DNA of 64,000 bases, taken from positions 2,844,990-2,908,989 of the forward strand of contig NZ_CP015848.1 in assembly GCF_002105535.1 (NCBI RefSeq), given 5' to 3'. Source of the stretch: Magnetospirillum sp. ME-1. GTDB lineage: Bacteria > Pseudomonadota > Alphaproteobacteria > Rhodospirillales > Magnetospirillaceae. Below the pieces are notes generated by a model. That model saw only the letters and a list, made by a program, of their open reading frames with translations, had not been told where the DNA came from and did not search any database. Positions 9,256-17,899 of this stretch are shown in pieces. Position 1 is the first letter of the stretch. The number at the start of each line of letters is the position of its first letter. The position numbers and the translations under genes are program-made.

Positions 9256-10283
9256 AGGTCGTTCTGGTCGGTGAGACCAATCCCGGTTCGCGCACGCCCC
9301 AACGTCTGCGGGCCCTGCGGGACCTGGGGCACGATGTGGAAATGGTGTCCACCACGCCGGACGGCTGGACCTACGAGACGCGGCCCGGCCTGGCCGAGCG
9401 GCTGCTCTATCGCCTGCGTCTGCCCCTGGACCGCGCCGGGGCCAATGCCCGGCTGGCACGGGCCGCGGCGGGAGCGGGAATCGTGATTCTGGACAATGCC
9501 CGGACCATCCGCGCCGCCACCTTGCGGGCGGTGCGGCGGGCGGCTCCGGCGGCGCGGCTGGTGTGGTATTCCGAGGACGACACCATGAATCCCCGCCACC
9601 GCAGCCGCTGGCTGGAGGGCTGCATCGGGCTGTTCGACCTGTGGGTCACCACCAAGAGCTTCAATGCGGATCCGGCCGAGGTGCCGTCCCTGGGCGCGCG
9701 CCACGTGCTGGCCGTGAACAACTCCTTTTGCCCCCACGAGCACGCCCCCATTGCGCCCGATCCGCGCTTCGCCGCCCAGGTCGGCTTCGTCGGCACCTAT
9801 GAGGCGCCGAGGGCTGCCGATCTGCTGGCCCTGGCCGACGCCGGCCTGCGGGTGCGGGTGTGGGGCAATGGCTGGGAACGGTTGGCCGGCCGCTCGCCCA
9901 ACCTGGACGTGGCGGGGGTTCCGGTCTATGGCGACGACTTCCGGCGAGCGGTGTGCTCGACGGCGGTCAACCTGTGCTTTCTGCGCAAGGGCAATCGCGA
10001 CCGCCAGACCTGCCGTTCCCTGGAGATTCCCGCCATGGGCGGCTTCATGCTGCACGAGGCCAGCGACGAGGTCGCCGCCCTGCTGGCCCCTGACCGCGAG
10101 GCTGCCTACTTCGCCTCGGCCGACGAAATGATCGACCAATGCCGCCGCTGGCTGGCCGATCCCGCCGCCCGCGCCGCCGCCGCCGCCACCGCCCGCGCCC
10201 GCGTGCTGGCGGATGGCCATTCCCATCCCGAGCGCTGGCGGGCCATTCTGGACCAGGCCTTGGGGCAGGCCGGTATTGACTAA
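9252..10283 (+). CDS. CgeB-like glycosyltransferase
   Basis: A 343-residue protein starting at GTG 9252, which overlaps the preceding stop (GTGA). The C-terminal third, with FRRAVCSTAVNLCF, RSLEIPAMGGFMLHE and the DRE..YF..ADEM pattern, matches the Glyco_trans_1_2 domain of CgeB-type transferases. The N-terminal half is a degenerate Rossmann-like domain. It probably adds one sugar to the growing oligosaccharide. A longer upstream frame inside the previous gene is ignored because it has no family features. Confidence 0.8.
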   Translation: MKVVLVGETNPGSRTPQRLRALRDLGHDVEMVSTTPDGWTYETRPGLAERLLYRLRLPLDRAGANARLARAAAGAGIVILDNARTIRAATLRAVRRAAPAARLVWYSEDDTMNPRHRSRWLEGCIGLFDLWVTTKSFNADPAEVPSLGARHVLAVNNSFCPHEHAPIAPDPRFAAQVGFVGTYEAPRAADLLALADAGLRVRVWGNGWERLAGRSPNLDVAGVPVYGDDFRRAVCSTAVNLCFLRKGNRDRQTCRSLEIPAMGGFMLHEASDEVAALLAPDREAAYFASADEMIDQCRRWLADPAARAAAAATARARVLADGHSHPERWRAILDQALGQAGID

Positions 10284-10338
10284 GTGAGGGCGGTGTGGCG
10301 AAAGTGCAGCCCTCGGGCAAGAAACGAGTGCTCTCTTG

Positions 10339-11607
10339 ATGACTCATAATCAGCGGATCGCGGTGATTGGCCTCGGCTATGTCGGGTTGCCTCTGGCCGT
10401 CGCCATCTCCCGTCATTTTTCCACGGTGGGCTTCGACATTTCGCAGGCCCGCATCGACGAGCTGCACAAGGGGTTCGACCGGACCGGCGAGGTGGACAAG
10501 GCGGTGCTGCGGGCCAGCACGCTGCGGCTGTCGGCCAAGGCCGAGGACATCAAGGGGGCCGACGTCTACATCGTCACCGTTCCCACCCCGGTGGATGACG
10601 CCAACGAGCCTGATCTCAGTCCGGTCTTGAGTGCCTGCCGCTCGGTCGGCGCGGTCATGTCCAAGGGGGCGGTCGTGGTGTTCGAAAGCACCGTCTATCC
10701 CGGCGTCACCGAGGATATCTGCGGCCCCGCGCTGGAAAAGGCCTCGGGCTTGAAGCGCGGCGTCGACTTCTTCCTCGGCTACAGCCCCGAGCGCATCAAT
10801 CCCGGCGACCGCGAGCATACCGTCGAGCGCATCACCAAGGTGGTGGCGGGCGAGACTCCGGAGGTTACCGATCTTCTGGCCAAGGTCTACGGTGTGGTGA
10901 CCACCGGCGGCGTGTTCAAGGCGGCCTCCATCCGGGTCGCCGAGGCGGCCAAGGTCATCGAGAATTCCCAGCGCGACATCAACATCGCCTTCATCAACGA
11001 GATCACCATGATCTTCGAGAAGCTGGGCATCTCCATCTACGACGTGCTGGAGGCCTCGGCCACCAAGTGGAACTTCCTCAACTTCAAGCCCGGCCTGGTG
11101 GGCGGCCACTGCATCGGCGTCGACCCCTTCTATCTGGCGCGCTGCGCCCAGGATAACGGCCATCACCCGGAAATCATCCTGGCGGGCCGGCGTATCAACG
11201 ACGGCATGGGGCCCTGGGTCGCGCAAAGGGTGGCGGCCCAGCTGGCGCCCGGCTCCAAGGTGCTGGTGCTGGGCCTGACCTTCAAGGAGAACGTTCCCGA
11301 CCTGCGCAACAGCAAGGTGGTGGACGTGATCCGCGAACTGCGTCGTCTGGGCCACGAGGTGACGGTGCACGACCCCTATGCCGACCCGGCCGAGGCTGAG
11401 CACGAATATTCCGAGACGCTGACCACCAGCCTTGAAGGCCTGTCTGGTTTCGACGGTCTGGTCGGCACGGTGCCGCACGCGCCCTACCTCGCCTTTTCCC
11501 AGGAGAACTTCGCCACCCTGGTGCGTCCCGGCGGGCTGGTCGCCGACGTCAAGGGCATGTGGCGGGGCATGGACATTCCCGATGGCGTCCGTCTGTGGCG
11601 TCTGTGA
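10339..11607 (+). CDS. tviB: UDP-N-acetylglucosamine C6 dehydrogenase, TviB/WbpA type
   Basis: A 422-residue nucleotide-sugar dehydrogenase. The NAD-binding motif GLGYVG is at 11-16. The catalytic cysteine is Cys258 in GGHCIGVDP, and SPERINPGD and NSKVVDVIREL are typical of the UDPGP_MGDP_dh family. Motif by motif it follows the Vi-antigen enzyme TviB, which oxidises UDP-GlcNAc to UDP-GlcNAcA with two NAD+. The ATG at 10339 is preferred over an overlapping TTG at 10336. UDP-GalNAc or UDP-Glc as substrate cannot be excluded. With the next genes it forms a nucleotide-uronic-acid module, and a uronate is also the kind of carboxylate that asnB-type amidotransferases modify. Confidence 0.88.
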   Translation: MTHNQRIAVIGLGYVGLPLAVAISRHFSTVGFDISQARIDELHKGFDRTGEVDKAVLRASTLRLSAKAEDIKGADVYIVTVPTPVDDANEPDLSPVLSACRSVGAVMSKGAVVVFESTVYPGVTEDICGPALEKASGLKRGVDFFLGYSPERINPGDREHTVERITKVVAGETPEVTDLLAKVYGVVTTGGVFKAASIRVAEAAKVIENSQRDINIAFINEITMIFEKLGISIYDVLEASATKWNFLNFKPGLVGGHCIGVDPFYLARCAQDNGHHPEIILAGRRINDGMGPWVAQRVAAQLAPGSKVLVLGLTFKENVPDLRNSKVVDVIRELRRLGHEVTVHDPYADPAEAEHEYSETLTTSLEGLSGFDGLVGTVPHAPYLAFSQENFATLVRPGGLVADVKGMWRGMDIPDGVRLWRL

Positions 11608-11609
11608 CC

Positions 11610-13769
11610 ATGAAGCAGGTGATCCAGAGCGCGCGCAGCGGCAAGCTGGCCCTCAAGGAGGTGCCCGAGCCCCAGGTCCGCGCTGGATCGCTGCTGGTCG
11701 CCACGCGGGCCTCGCTGATTTCGGCCGGCACCGAGCGCATGGTGGTGGATTTCGCCCGCAAGAGCCTGGCCGGCAAGGCCAAGGCGCGGCCCGATCTGGT
11801 GCGCAAGGTGCTGGACAAGGCGCGGCGGGACGGTTTGATGTCCACCTTCCGCGCCGTGATGGCCCGGCTGGACGAGCCTTTGCCCTTGGGCTATTCCGCC
11901 GCCGGTGAGGTGGTGGCGGTGGGCGCCGGGCTGGAAGGCAGCTTCCATGTGGGCCAGCGGGTGGCGGTGGCCGGGGCCGGTCTGGCCAATCATTCCGAAC
12001 TGAACGTGGTGCCGCGCAATCTGGCGGTGCCGCTGCCCGAGGCCGTGGCCTTCGACCACGCCTGCTTCGCCACCCTGGGCTCCATCGCCCTGCACGGGGT
12101 GCGTTCGCTGGGCGTCGGCCTGGGCGACGTGGTCTGCGTGGTCGGCGTCGGCCTGGTGGGCCAGCTGGCGGTACAGTTCCTGGCCCTGCAAGGGGCCCGC
12201 GTCATCGCCATGGACACCGATGCCGACCGTCTGGCCCTGGCGGCCCGCCTGGGGGCCGAACTTGCCTGGAACGTGGCCGAGCCCGGCCTGCCCGAGGCGG
12301 TGGCCCATCTCACCGGCGGCATCGGCTGCGACGCCATCCTGATCTGCGCCGCCACCGAGTCCAGCGGCCCGCTGGAGACCGCCGCCGAGATCGCCCGCGA
12401 CCGGGCCAAGGTGGTGATGACCGGCAAGACCGGCACCGAATTTCCCTATGCCGCCTTCATGAAGAAGGAGCTGTCCCTGATGGTGTCGCGCTCCTATGGG
12501 CCGGGGCGCTATGACGAGGATTTCGAGGGCCGCGGCGTCAAGTATCCGGTGGGCTTCGTGCGCTGGACCGAAAGCGACAACCTGGCCGAGGTGGTGCGCC
12601 TGATGGCCGCCCCCGCCGGACGTCGCCTGGAGATCGCGCCGCTGATCAGCCATCGCTTCGCCTTCGAGAAGGCCGAGGACGCCTACGCCCTGGTCACCGA
12701 GGCGACCGAGCCTCACCTGGGCGTGGTGCTGCACTATGAGCGGCAGGCCGCCGCCGACCGTGCCGCACCGGCGTTTGCCGCACCGCGCGCCGCCGCCGGG
12801 CGCTGCGTGCTGGGGGTGATCGGCGCCGGCGCCTTCGCCCGCACCGTGCTGTTGCCCGAACTGAAGCGTCTGTCCCAGGTGGAGCTGGCGGCCATCGCCA
12901 CCACGCGGGGCATGACCGCCGACCATGCCCGCTCGGCTTTCGGGTTCGGCCGGGCCACCACCGACGCCGAGGAGATCCTGGCCGATCCCGCCATCAACGC
13001 GGTGCTGATCGCCACCCGTCACGCCAGCCATGCCGAGCTGACCGCCCGCGCCCTGGCGGCGGGCAAGTCGGTACTGGTGGAAAAGCCGCTGGCGGTGGAT
13101 CGGGACCAGCTGAATAGGGTGATCGCCGCCCGCCGGGACTCGGACGGGTTCTTCCTGGTGGGCTTCAACCGCCGCTTCGCCCCCATGACCCGGAAGGCGC
13201 GCGAGGTCCTGGCCCGCCATCCCGGCCCCAAGGTGCTGTCGCTCAGGGTCAATGCCGGGGCGCTACCGCCCGAGGCCTGGCTCAACGCCCCCGAGGAGGG
13301 TGGCGGCCGCGTGGTGGGCGAGGGCTGCCACTTCGTCGATCTGGCCCGCGCCCTGGTGGGCGCTCCCATCGTCTCGGTGACGGCCGAGGCGGCGGGCGGC
13401 GGCGGCGACGATCTGGTGGCGGCGCTGTCCTTCGCCGACGGCAGTCTGGCGACCCTTATTTACACGGGCCAGGGCGATTCCGCCTTCAGCAAGGAGCGCT
13501 TCGAGTGCTTCGCCGGCGGCACCGTGGTGGCCATCGACAACTTCCTGTCGCTGTCCATCACCGAGAATGGCCGCACCCGGACGGAATCGGCCAAGCTGGG
13601 CCAGGACAAGGGCCACCGCGCCGAAATCGAGGCTTTCGTCCAGGCGGTGGCGGCCGGTGGTCCCGCCCCGGTGGACGAGGCCGAGCAGATCGAGACCAGT
13701 CTGGCCACCCTGGCGGTGGTGGACTCCCTGCGCGAGGGCCGCCGCGTCTTCCTGGCGGGGGAAGGATGA
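11610..13769 (+). CDS. bi-domain oxidoreductase: zinc-type alcohol dehydrogenase plus Gfo/Idh/MocA
   Basis: A 719-residue natural fusion. Residues 1 to about 370 form a medium-chain dehydrogenase/reductase with a nucleotide-binding region VCVVGVGLVGQLAVQ. From about residue 400 a Gfo/Idh/MocA oxidoreductase begins (VLGVIGAGAFA, then VLVEKPLAV). Such fusions occur in polysaccharide loci and are thought to oxidise and re-reduce nucleotide or lipid-linked sugars; the exact reaction is not established. The start at 11610 lies two bases past the dehydrogenase stop, and the stop overlaps the next gene by ATGA. Confidence 0.82.
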   Translation: MKQVIQSARSGKLALKEVPEPQVRAGSLLVATRASLISAGTERMVVDFARKSLAGKAKARPDLVRKVLDKARRDGLMSTFRAVMARLDEPLPLGYSAAGEVVAVGAGLEGSFHVGQRVAVAGAGLANHSELNVVPRNLAVPLPEAVAFDHACFATLGSIALHGVRSLGVGLGDVVCVVGVGLVGQLAVQFLALQGARVIAMDTDADRLALAARLGAELAWNVAEPGLPEAVAHLTGGIGCDAILICAATESSGPLETAAEIARDRAKVVMTGKTGTEFPYAAFMKKELSLMVSRSYGPGRYDEDFEGRGVKYPVGFVRWTESDNLAEVVRLMAAPAGRRLEIAPLISHRFAFEKAEDAYALVTEATEPHLGVVLHYERQAAADRAAPAFAAPRAAAGRCVLGVIGAGAFARTVLLPELKRLSQVELAAIATTRGMTADHARSAFGFGRATTDAEEILADPAINAVLIATRHASHAELTARALAAGKSVLVEKPLAVDRDQLNRVIAARRDSDGFFLVGFNRRFAPMTRKAREVLARHPGPKVLSLRVNAGALPPEAWLNAPEEGGGRVVGEGCHFVDLARALVGAPIVSVTAEAAGGGGDDLVAALSFADGSLATLIYTGQGDSAFSKERFECFAGGTVVAIDNFLSLSITENGRTRTESAKLGQDKGHRAEIEAFVQAVAAGGPAPVDEAEQIETSLATLAVVDSLREGRRVFLAGEG

Positions 13770-14752
13770 TCGAGGCGGCGCTGGCCGGTCTGGCCGCCTT
13801 CGGCCTGAGCGTCGCCGGAACCCGCGCCGCCATCGCCTGGTTGCTGCATCGCCGTTATCTCGACCATCCCAACGAGCGTTCCAGCCATTCCAGTCCGACG
13901 CCGCGCGGCGGCGGTCTGGCGGTGACCCCGGCCATTCTGCTGGCCTGGGGCGGTCTGGCGCTGGTCCGGGGGGGGCAGGGGCTGGACCTGGCGCTGATGG
14001 CCGGGGCGGCCCTGCTGATGGCGCTGTCGTGGTGGGACGACCGCCATAGCCTGCCGGCGGCTCCGCGTTTCGCCGTCCACGGTCTGGCCGTGGCGGCGGG
14101 GCTGGCCGTCATCCCCGCCGAATCCCTGGTGTTCCAGGGTTGGCTGCCGCTTTGGGCAGATCGGCTGATCGCCGGGCTCGGTTGGCTGTGGTTCCTCAAT
14201 CTCTACAATTTCATGGACGGTATCGACGGCATCACCGGTATCGAGACCGCCGCCATCGGCCTGGGGCTGGTCGTGGTGGCGCCGCTGCCCCAGGTGGCGG
14301 GGCCGGCGGCCATCTGCGCCTGCGCCGGGCTGGGCTTCCTGGTATGGAACTGGCATCCCGCGCGGATCTTTCTGGGCGATTCCGGCTCCATCCCCCTGGG
14401 CTTCCTGCTGGGCGGGCTGCTGGTGCAGCTGGCGGCGGCGGGCCAGCTGGCGGCGGCGCTGATTCTGCCCGCCTATTATCTGGCCGACGCCACCATCACC
14501 ATCAGCCGCCGCGCCCTGGCCGGCGAAAAGATCTGGCAGCCCCACCGCAAGCATTTCTACCAGCGGGCCGTCCAGGGCGGACGCAACCATGCCCAGGTCA
14601 GCCTGGCCATTCTGGGCGGCAACGCCGTCCTGGTTCTGGCGGCGATCGCGGCGACCGGCGGGCTGGTCCTTCCGGCGACGCTGGTCGCGGTGACGGCGGT
14701 GGCGGTCCTGCTTGGCCTGTTGCAGCGCTGGTCGCGGGGGGACGCGGCATGA
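13766..14752 (+). CDS. polyprenyl-phosphate sugar-1-phosphate transferase, WbpL/WecA/MraY type
   Basis: A 328-residue, very hydrophobic protein with about nine to ten membrane spans. Cytoplasmic-loop motifs of the WecA/MraY superfamily are present: WWDDRHS (about 90-96), NFMDGIDGI (about 151-159) and HRKHFYQRA near 261, the His-rich loop of WbpL-like enzymes. Such proteins start lipid-linked oligosaccharide synthesis by transferring GlcNAc-1-P, FucNAc-1-P or QuiNAc-1-P from a UDP-sugar to undecaprenyl phosphate. This is therefore the likely initiating transferase of the locus. It overlaps both neighbours by four bases. Confidence 0.85.
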   Translation: MIEAALAGLAAFGLSVAGTRAAIAWLLHRRYLDHPNERSSHSSPTPRGGGLAVTPAILLAWGGLALVRGGQGLDLALMAGAALLMALSWWDDRHSLPAAPRFAVHGLAVAAGLAVIPAESLVFQGWLPLWADRLIAGLGWLWFLNLYNFMDGIDGITGIETAAIGLGLVVVAPLPQVAGPAAICACAGLGFLVWNWHPARIFLGDSGSIPLGFLLGGLLVQLAAAGQLAAALILPAYYLADATITISRRALAGEKIWQPHRKHFYQRAVQGGRNHAQVSLAILGGNAVLVLAAIAATGGLVLPATLVAVTAVAVLLGLLQRWSRGDAA

Positions 14753-15672
14753 AGATTCTGGTGACCGGGGCGACGGGCTTTGTCGGAGCGGCCCTTATCC
14801 GTCACCTGCGCCAACAGGGTGACGAGGTGGTGGGAGCCGTCCGTCGCTCGACGGATCCAGGCATGGTGGCCGTGGGCGATATCGGTCCCGGCACGGACTG
14901 GCTACCGGCTCTGGCCGGGGTGGAGACTGTCATCCATCTGGCCAACCGCGCCCATGTGATGACCGAGACCGAGGCCGACCCCGAGGCGGCGTTCATGGCC
15001 GTCAACCGCGACGGCAGCCTGCGCCTCGCCCATCAGGCGGTGGAGGCCGGAGTGCGGCGCCTGGTGTTCGTCAGTTCCATCAAGGTCAACGGCGAGGCGA
15101 CGTTCGGGCGGGGATTCACCGCCGCCGACCCGCCGGCGCCCGAGGACGCCTATGGCCGGTCCAAGCTGGAAGCCGAGCGGGGCTTGGCCGACATCGCGGT
15201 CGCGTCCGGGCTTGAACTGGTGGTGGTGCGTCCGCCGCTGCTTCACGGTCCCGGCGTGAAGGGCAATCTACGCAGCCTGATGCGGGCGGTGGACAAGGGC
15301 ATCCCTTTGCCCTTCGGCCTGGTGCGCAACCAGCGTTCCCTGCTGGGCATGGACAATCTGGTGAATCTGCTGTCGCTGTGCGCCCGCTCGGAACGGGCGG
15401 CGGGCGGCATCTGGCTGGCCACGGACGGCGAGGATGTCTCCTCTGCCGAACTGGTTCGCCGGCTGGCCGCCGTCCTGGGACGGCCGGCGCGGCTGCTGCC
15501 GGTGCCGCCCGCCCTGCTGCGTCTGGCGGGCCGCTTGACCGGGCGCGGCGCGGCGGTGGAACGGCTGCTGGGTTCGTTGCAGGTCGATGATTCCGAGACC
15601 CGGCGGGTCCTGGGCTGGGCGCCGCCCAAGACCCTGAGCCAGGGCCTGGCCGACATGGCGAGGGGAAAATGA
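14749..15672 (+). CDS. NAD-dependent epimerase/dehydratase, likely UDP-4-keto-hexose reductase
   Basis: A 307-residue extended short-chain dehydrogenase. It has TGATGFVG at 6-13 and the catalytic Tyr-Lys pair in YGRSKLE. The order transferase (WbpL-like) then SDR repeats that of O-antigen clusters in which the SDR reduces UDP-4-keto-6-deoxy-GlcNAc made by a WbpM-type dehydratase to UDP-QuiNAc or UDP-FucNAc. A WbpM-type dehydratase is present at 19.1 kb, which supports that role by inference. The start overlaps the preceding stop (ATGA), as does the end with the flippase. Confidence 0.8.
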   Translation: MKILVTGATGFVGAALIRHLRQQGDEVVGAVRRSTDPGMVAVGDIGPGTDWLPALAGVETVIHLANRAHVMTETEADPEAAFMAVNRDGSLRLAHQAVEAGVRRLVFVSSIKVNGEATFGRGFTAADPPAPEDAYGRSKLEAERGLADIAVASGLELVVVRPPLLHGPGVKGNLRSLMRAVDKGIPLPFGLVRNQRSLLGMDNLVNLLSLCARSERAAGGIWLATDGEDVSSAELVRRLAAVLGRPARLLPVPPALLRLAGRLTGRGAAVERLLGSLQVDDSETRRVLGWAPPKTLSQGLADMARGK

Positions 15673-16895
15673 GCGCCATCCCCCGCTTCGGCGAGATCGT
15701 CAAGGGGGGCATGTTTCTCGCCGGCGGCGGCGTGGTCCAGGCCCTGATCGCCTTCGGGGCGCAGATCGTCCTGATGCGCCTGCTCCGCCCCGAGGATTTC
15801 GGCGAGTTCGCCATGGTGCTGGCCGGGTGCGGCCTGGTGCAGATGGTGTTGTCGCTGCGCCTCAACGCCCAGATCATCCGGGCCGGCGAACAGGCGCTCG
15901 ACGGTCCGACGCGGGTCCTCTATCACTCCGCCCTGTGCTGGGAGACGCTGCTGGCCAGCCTGGTGACGCTGGTCTGGTTGGCCGCCGCCGGCCTGATCTC
16001 GACGCTGTCGCTGGTTCTGGTCTTGGCCCTGACGCTGGGGCAGTGGGTCAACCAGGCGCTGTCGTTCTGGGAGCGGGGCATGCCCTATCGCCAGATGGCG
16101 ATGGTCGATACCGGAGCGTTGCTGGTGGGCCATGCCGCCTCGGTCGGGCTGGTCCTGGCCGGAGCGGGCGCCATGGCGCTGCCGTTGCGCGAACTGATCG
16201 TCGTCCTGGTGCGCATCGGTTTGCTGATGCGGGTCGGCGCCCTCGGCCTGTTCGGATGGCGCTGGGTCCGCCCCGACGAGTGGCGCCGGCTGGTTCGCGA
16301 AGCCGGCGATCTGTGGGGCGAGGGACTGGTCGAGGGCGGATTCGCCCGGCTGGTGGTGCTGGGCAGCGGCTGGGTGGGGGGTGCCCACGGCGCCGGCATC
16401 TTCTCCCAGGCCATGCGCCTCGCCCTGGTGCCCCACCAGTTCCTGTCGCCGGTGGTCAACCGGATGTTCGCCAACCTCTTCAGCCGGCTGGAGACCGACG
16501 GCGAGCGCCGTGCCGTCCTGTTGCGGGGCGGCGGCTGGACCGCCGCCGCGCTGGTCCCGGGAGCGGCGCTGGCGGTGTGGTTCGCGGATCCACTGGTCCC
16601 GCTGCTGTTCGGGGCCCATTGGGCGGAAGCCTCCCATGTCCTGGCCGCCATGGCCGGGGTGATCCTGTTCTACAGCCTGTTCGAGCTGGTCCGGGCCTAT
16701 TGCCTGTCGCGGCGGCTGACCCGCCACGTCATGGTCGCCCGCGCCGCGCAATACGCGGTGTTCTGCGCCGGATTGGCCTGGGCGGCGTCGGGCGGCGGCA
16801 TCCAGGCGCTGTCTCTGGCCTTGTCGCTGTCCTACGCCGCGGTCTTTCTGGTGACGGCCCGGCCGGTCTACGCCGGCCTAGCCCGCAGGCCGTAA
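15669..16895 (+). CDS. oligosaccharide flippase (Wzx-like, MOP superfamily)
   Basis: A 408-residue protein with about twelve predicted hydrophobic segments in paired hairpins. The N-terminus (GGMFLAGGGVVQALIAFGAQ then MRLLRPEDFGEFAMVL) is typical of polysaccharide-export flippases. It would move the undecaprenyl-linked repeat unit across the inner membrane. It ends the first long plus-strand operon, and its last 18 bases overlap the convergent FkbM methyltransferase gene. No dedicated Wzy polymerase or Wzz was identified in this stretch. Confidence 0.82.
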   Translation: MSAIPRFGEIVKGGMFLAGGGVVQALIAFGAQIVLMRLLRPEDFGEFAMVLAGCGLVQMVLSLRLNAQIIRAGEQALDGPTRVLYHSALCWETLLASLVTLVWLAAAGLISTLSLVLVLALTLGQWVNQALSFWERGMPYRQMAMVDTGALLVGHAASVGLVLAGAGAMALPLRELIVVLVRIGLLMRVGALGLFGWRWVRPDEWRRLVREAGDLWGEGLVEGGFARLVVLGSGWVGGAHGAGIFSQAMRLALVPHQFLSPVVNRMFANLFSRLETDGERRAVLLRGGGWTAAALVPGAALAVWFADPLVPLLFGAHWAEASHVLAAMAGVILFYSLFELVRAYCLSRRLTRHVMVARAAQYAVFCAGLAWAASGGGIQALSLALSLSYAAVFLVTARPVYAGLARRP

Positions 16896-17744
16896 GGCCC
16901 GGGCTTTTTCCGTGGGCGCCAGGACGACGGTGGCGCCGTCCCGGGGAGCGAGATAGGGCTCGAGGCGGTAATGCTCGGGTCCGCCGGCCAGGGTGAACCT
17001 TTCCCATCCTTCTCCCAGGCGCTCGAAGGCAATGGGATCGGTGCTGGCCGCGTTTTCCTCCAGGACCATCACCGGCCGGCAGCGGGCGATGGTGCCGGCC
17101 AGCCCCGCCAGGACGCGGGGCTCGAACCCCTCGGCGTCGAGCTTGATCACGTCGACCCGGTCAATTCCCCGGGCGGCAAGGTACGAATCGCCGTCGACCA
17201 GGGGAAGGCGGCCCGCTTCCCGGTTGGACAGGTTGTGGCCGGCGAGGAAGCTGCCGGTCCCTTTATTGGCCAGGGTCGGGGCGTAGTAGACCGCGTCGTG
17301 GGCGTGGTCGGACAGGCCGACCTCATGCACCTCGATGTTCTCGATGCGGTTGATTCCGATATTGCGCAGGATGGCGTCACGCGCCGGCTGCCAGGGCTCG
17401 AAGGCATGGATCCGGGCGGCGTGGGCCGACAGGAAGAGGCTGTGCTGCCCCACATTGGCGCCGATGTCGAGAACCACCGCTCCGGGGCCGGCCTGGCGGG
17501 TGGCCTCGCGCAGGAAGGAGAGGATGCCCAGCTCGTAGACGCCGTAGAAATAAACGCTCCAGTCGATGAACGAGGACAGGTCACCCTGGTACCGCAGGCC
17601 GAAGAAGGCGCAGTTGAACGGTGTCGATGGCATGGAGTCGGGATCGGCCAGCTTTCGCAGGATGCGGTCGCGCAGGCCGAACGGAAGCCATCGCTGCCGT
17701 CCGAAGCGGCGCAGCATCGACAACCCGATCGGGGGAAGGGTCAT
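16878..17744 (-). CDS. FkbM-family SAM-dependent methyltransferase
   Basis: A 288-residue protein. The SAM-binding segment VVLDIGANVGQHSLFLS and the later DVIKLDAEGFEPRVLAGL are the hallmarks of FkbM-type methyltransferases, which O-methylate sugars or polyketides. It is the only plus/minus switch inside this part of the locus and is transcribed toward the flippase. Its start is divergent from a glycosyltransferase with about 155 bases between them. Likely role: O-methylation of a sugar residue in the polymer (inferred from context). Confidence 0.85.
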   Translation of the reverse strand: MTLPPIGLSMLRRFGRQRWLPFGLRDRILRKLADPDSMPSTPFNCAFFGLRYQGDLSSFIDWSVYFYGVYELGILSFLREATRQAGPGAVVLDIGANVGQHSLFLSAHAARIHAFEPWQPARDAILRNIGINRIENIEVHEVGLSDHAHDAVYYAPTLANKGTGSFLAGHNLSNREAGRLPLVDGDSYLAARGIDRVDVIKLDAEGFEPRVLAGLAGTIARCRPVMVLEENAASTDPIAFERLGEGWERFTLAGGPEHYRLEPYLAPRDGATVVLAPTEKARALRPAG

Positions 17745-17899
17745 GGGATAGCCTTTGGCTTGAGGAGCGGCCCGCCGTAAGCTACATCCCCATATCCGGC
17801 GGGTGAAGCCCCGTAATGGCGGGGACCGAGGAATGGCGGCGTGATGCGGAGTCCGAAAAGCTTGGGGGCAGGGATGTGGGCTGGGCCGGGGGCCGCGCC

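Noticed and set aside
10141..10200. GCC-rich run near the end of the CgeB-like gene as a simple-sequence slippage site
   Set aside because: It encodes an Ala/Arg-rich helix common in this family's C-terminus and keeps frame; nothing indicates instability.
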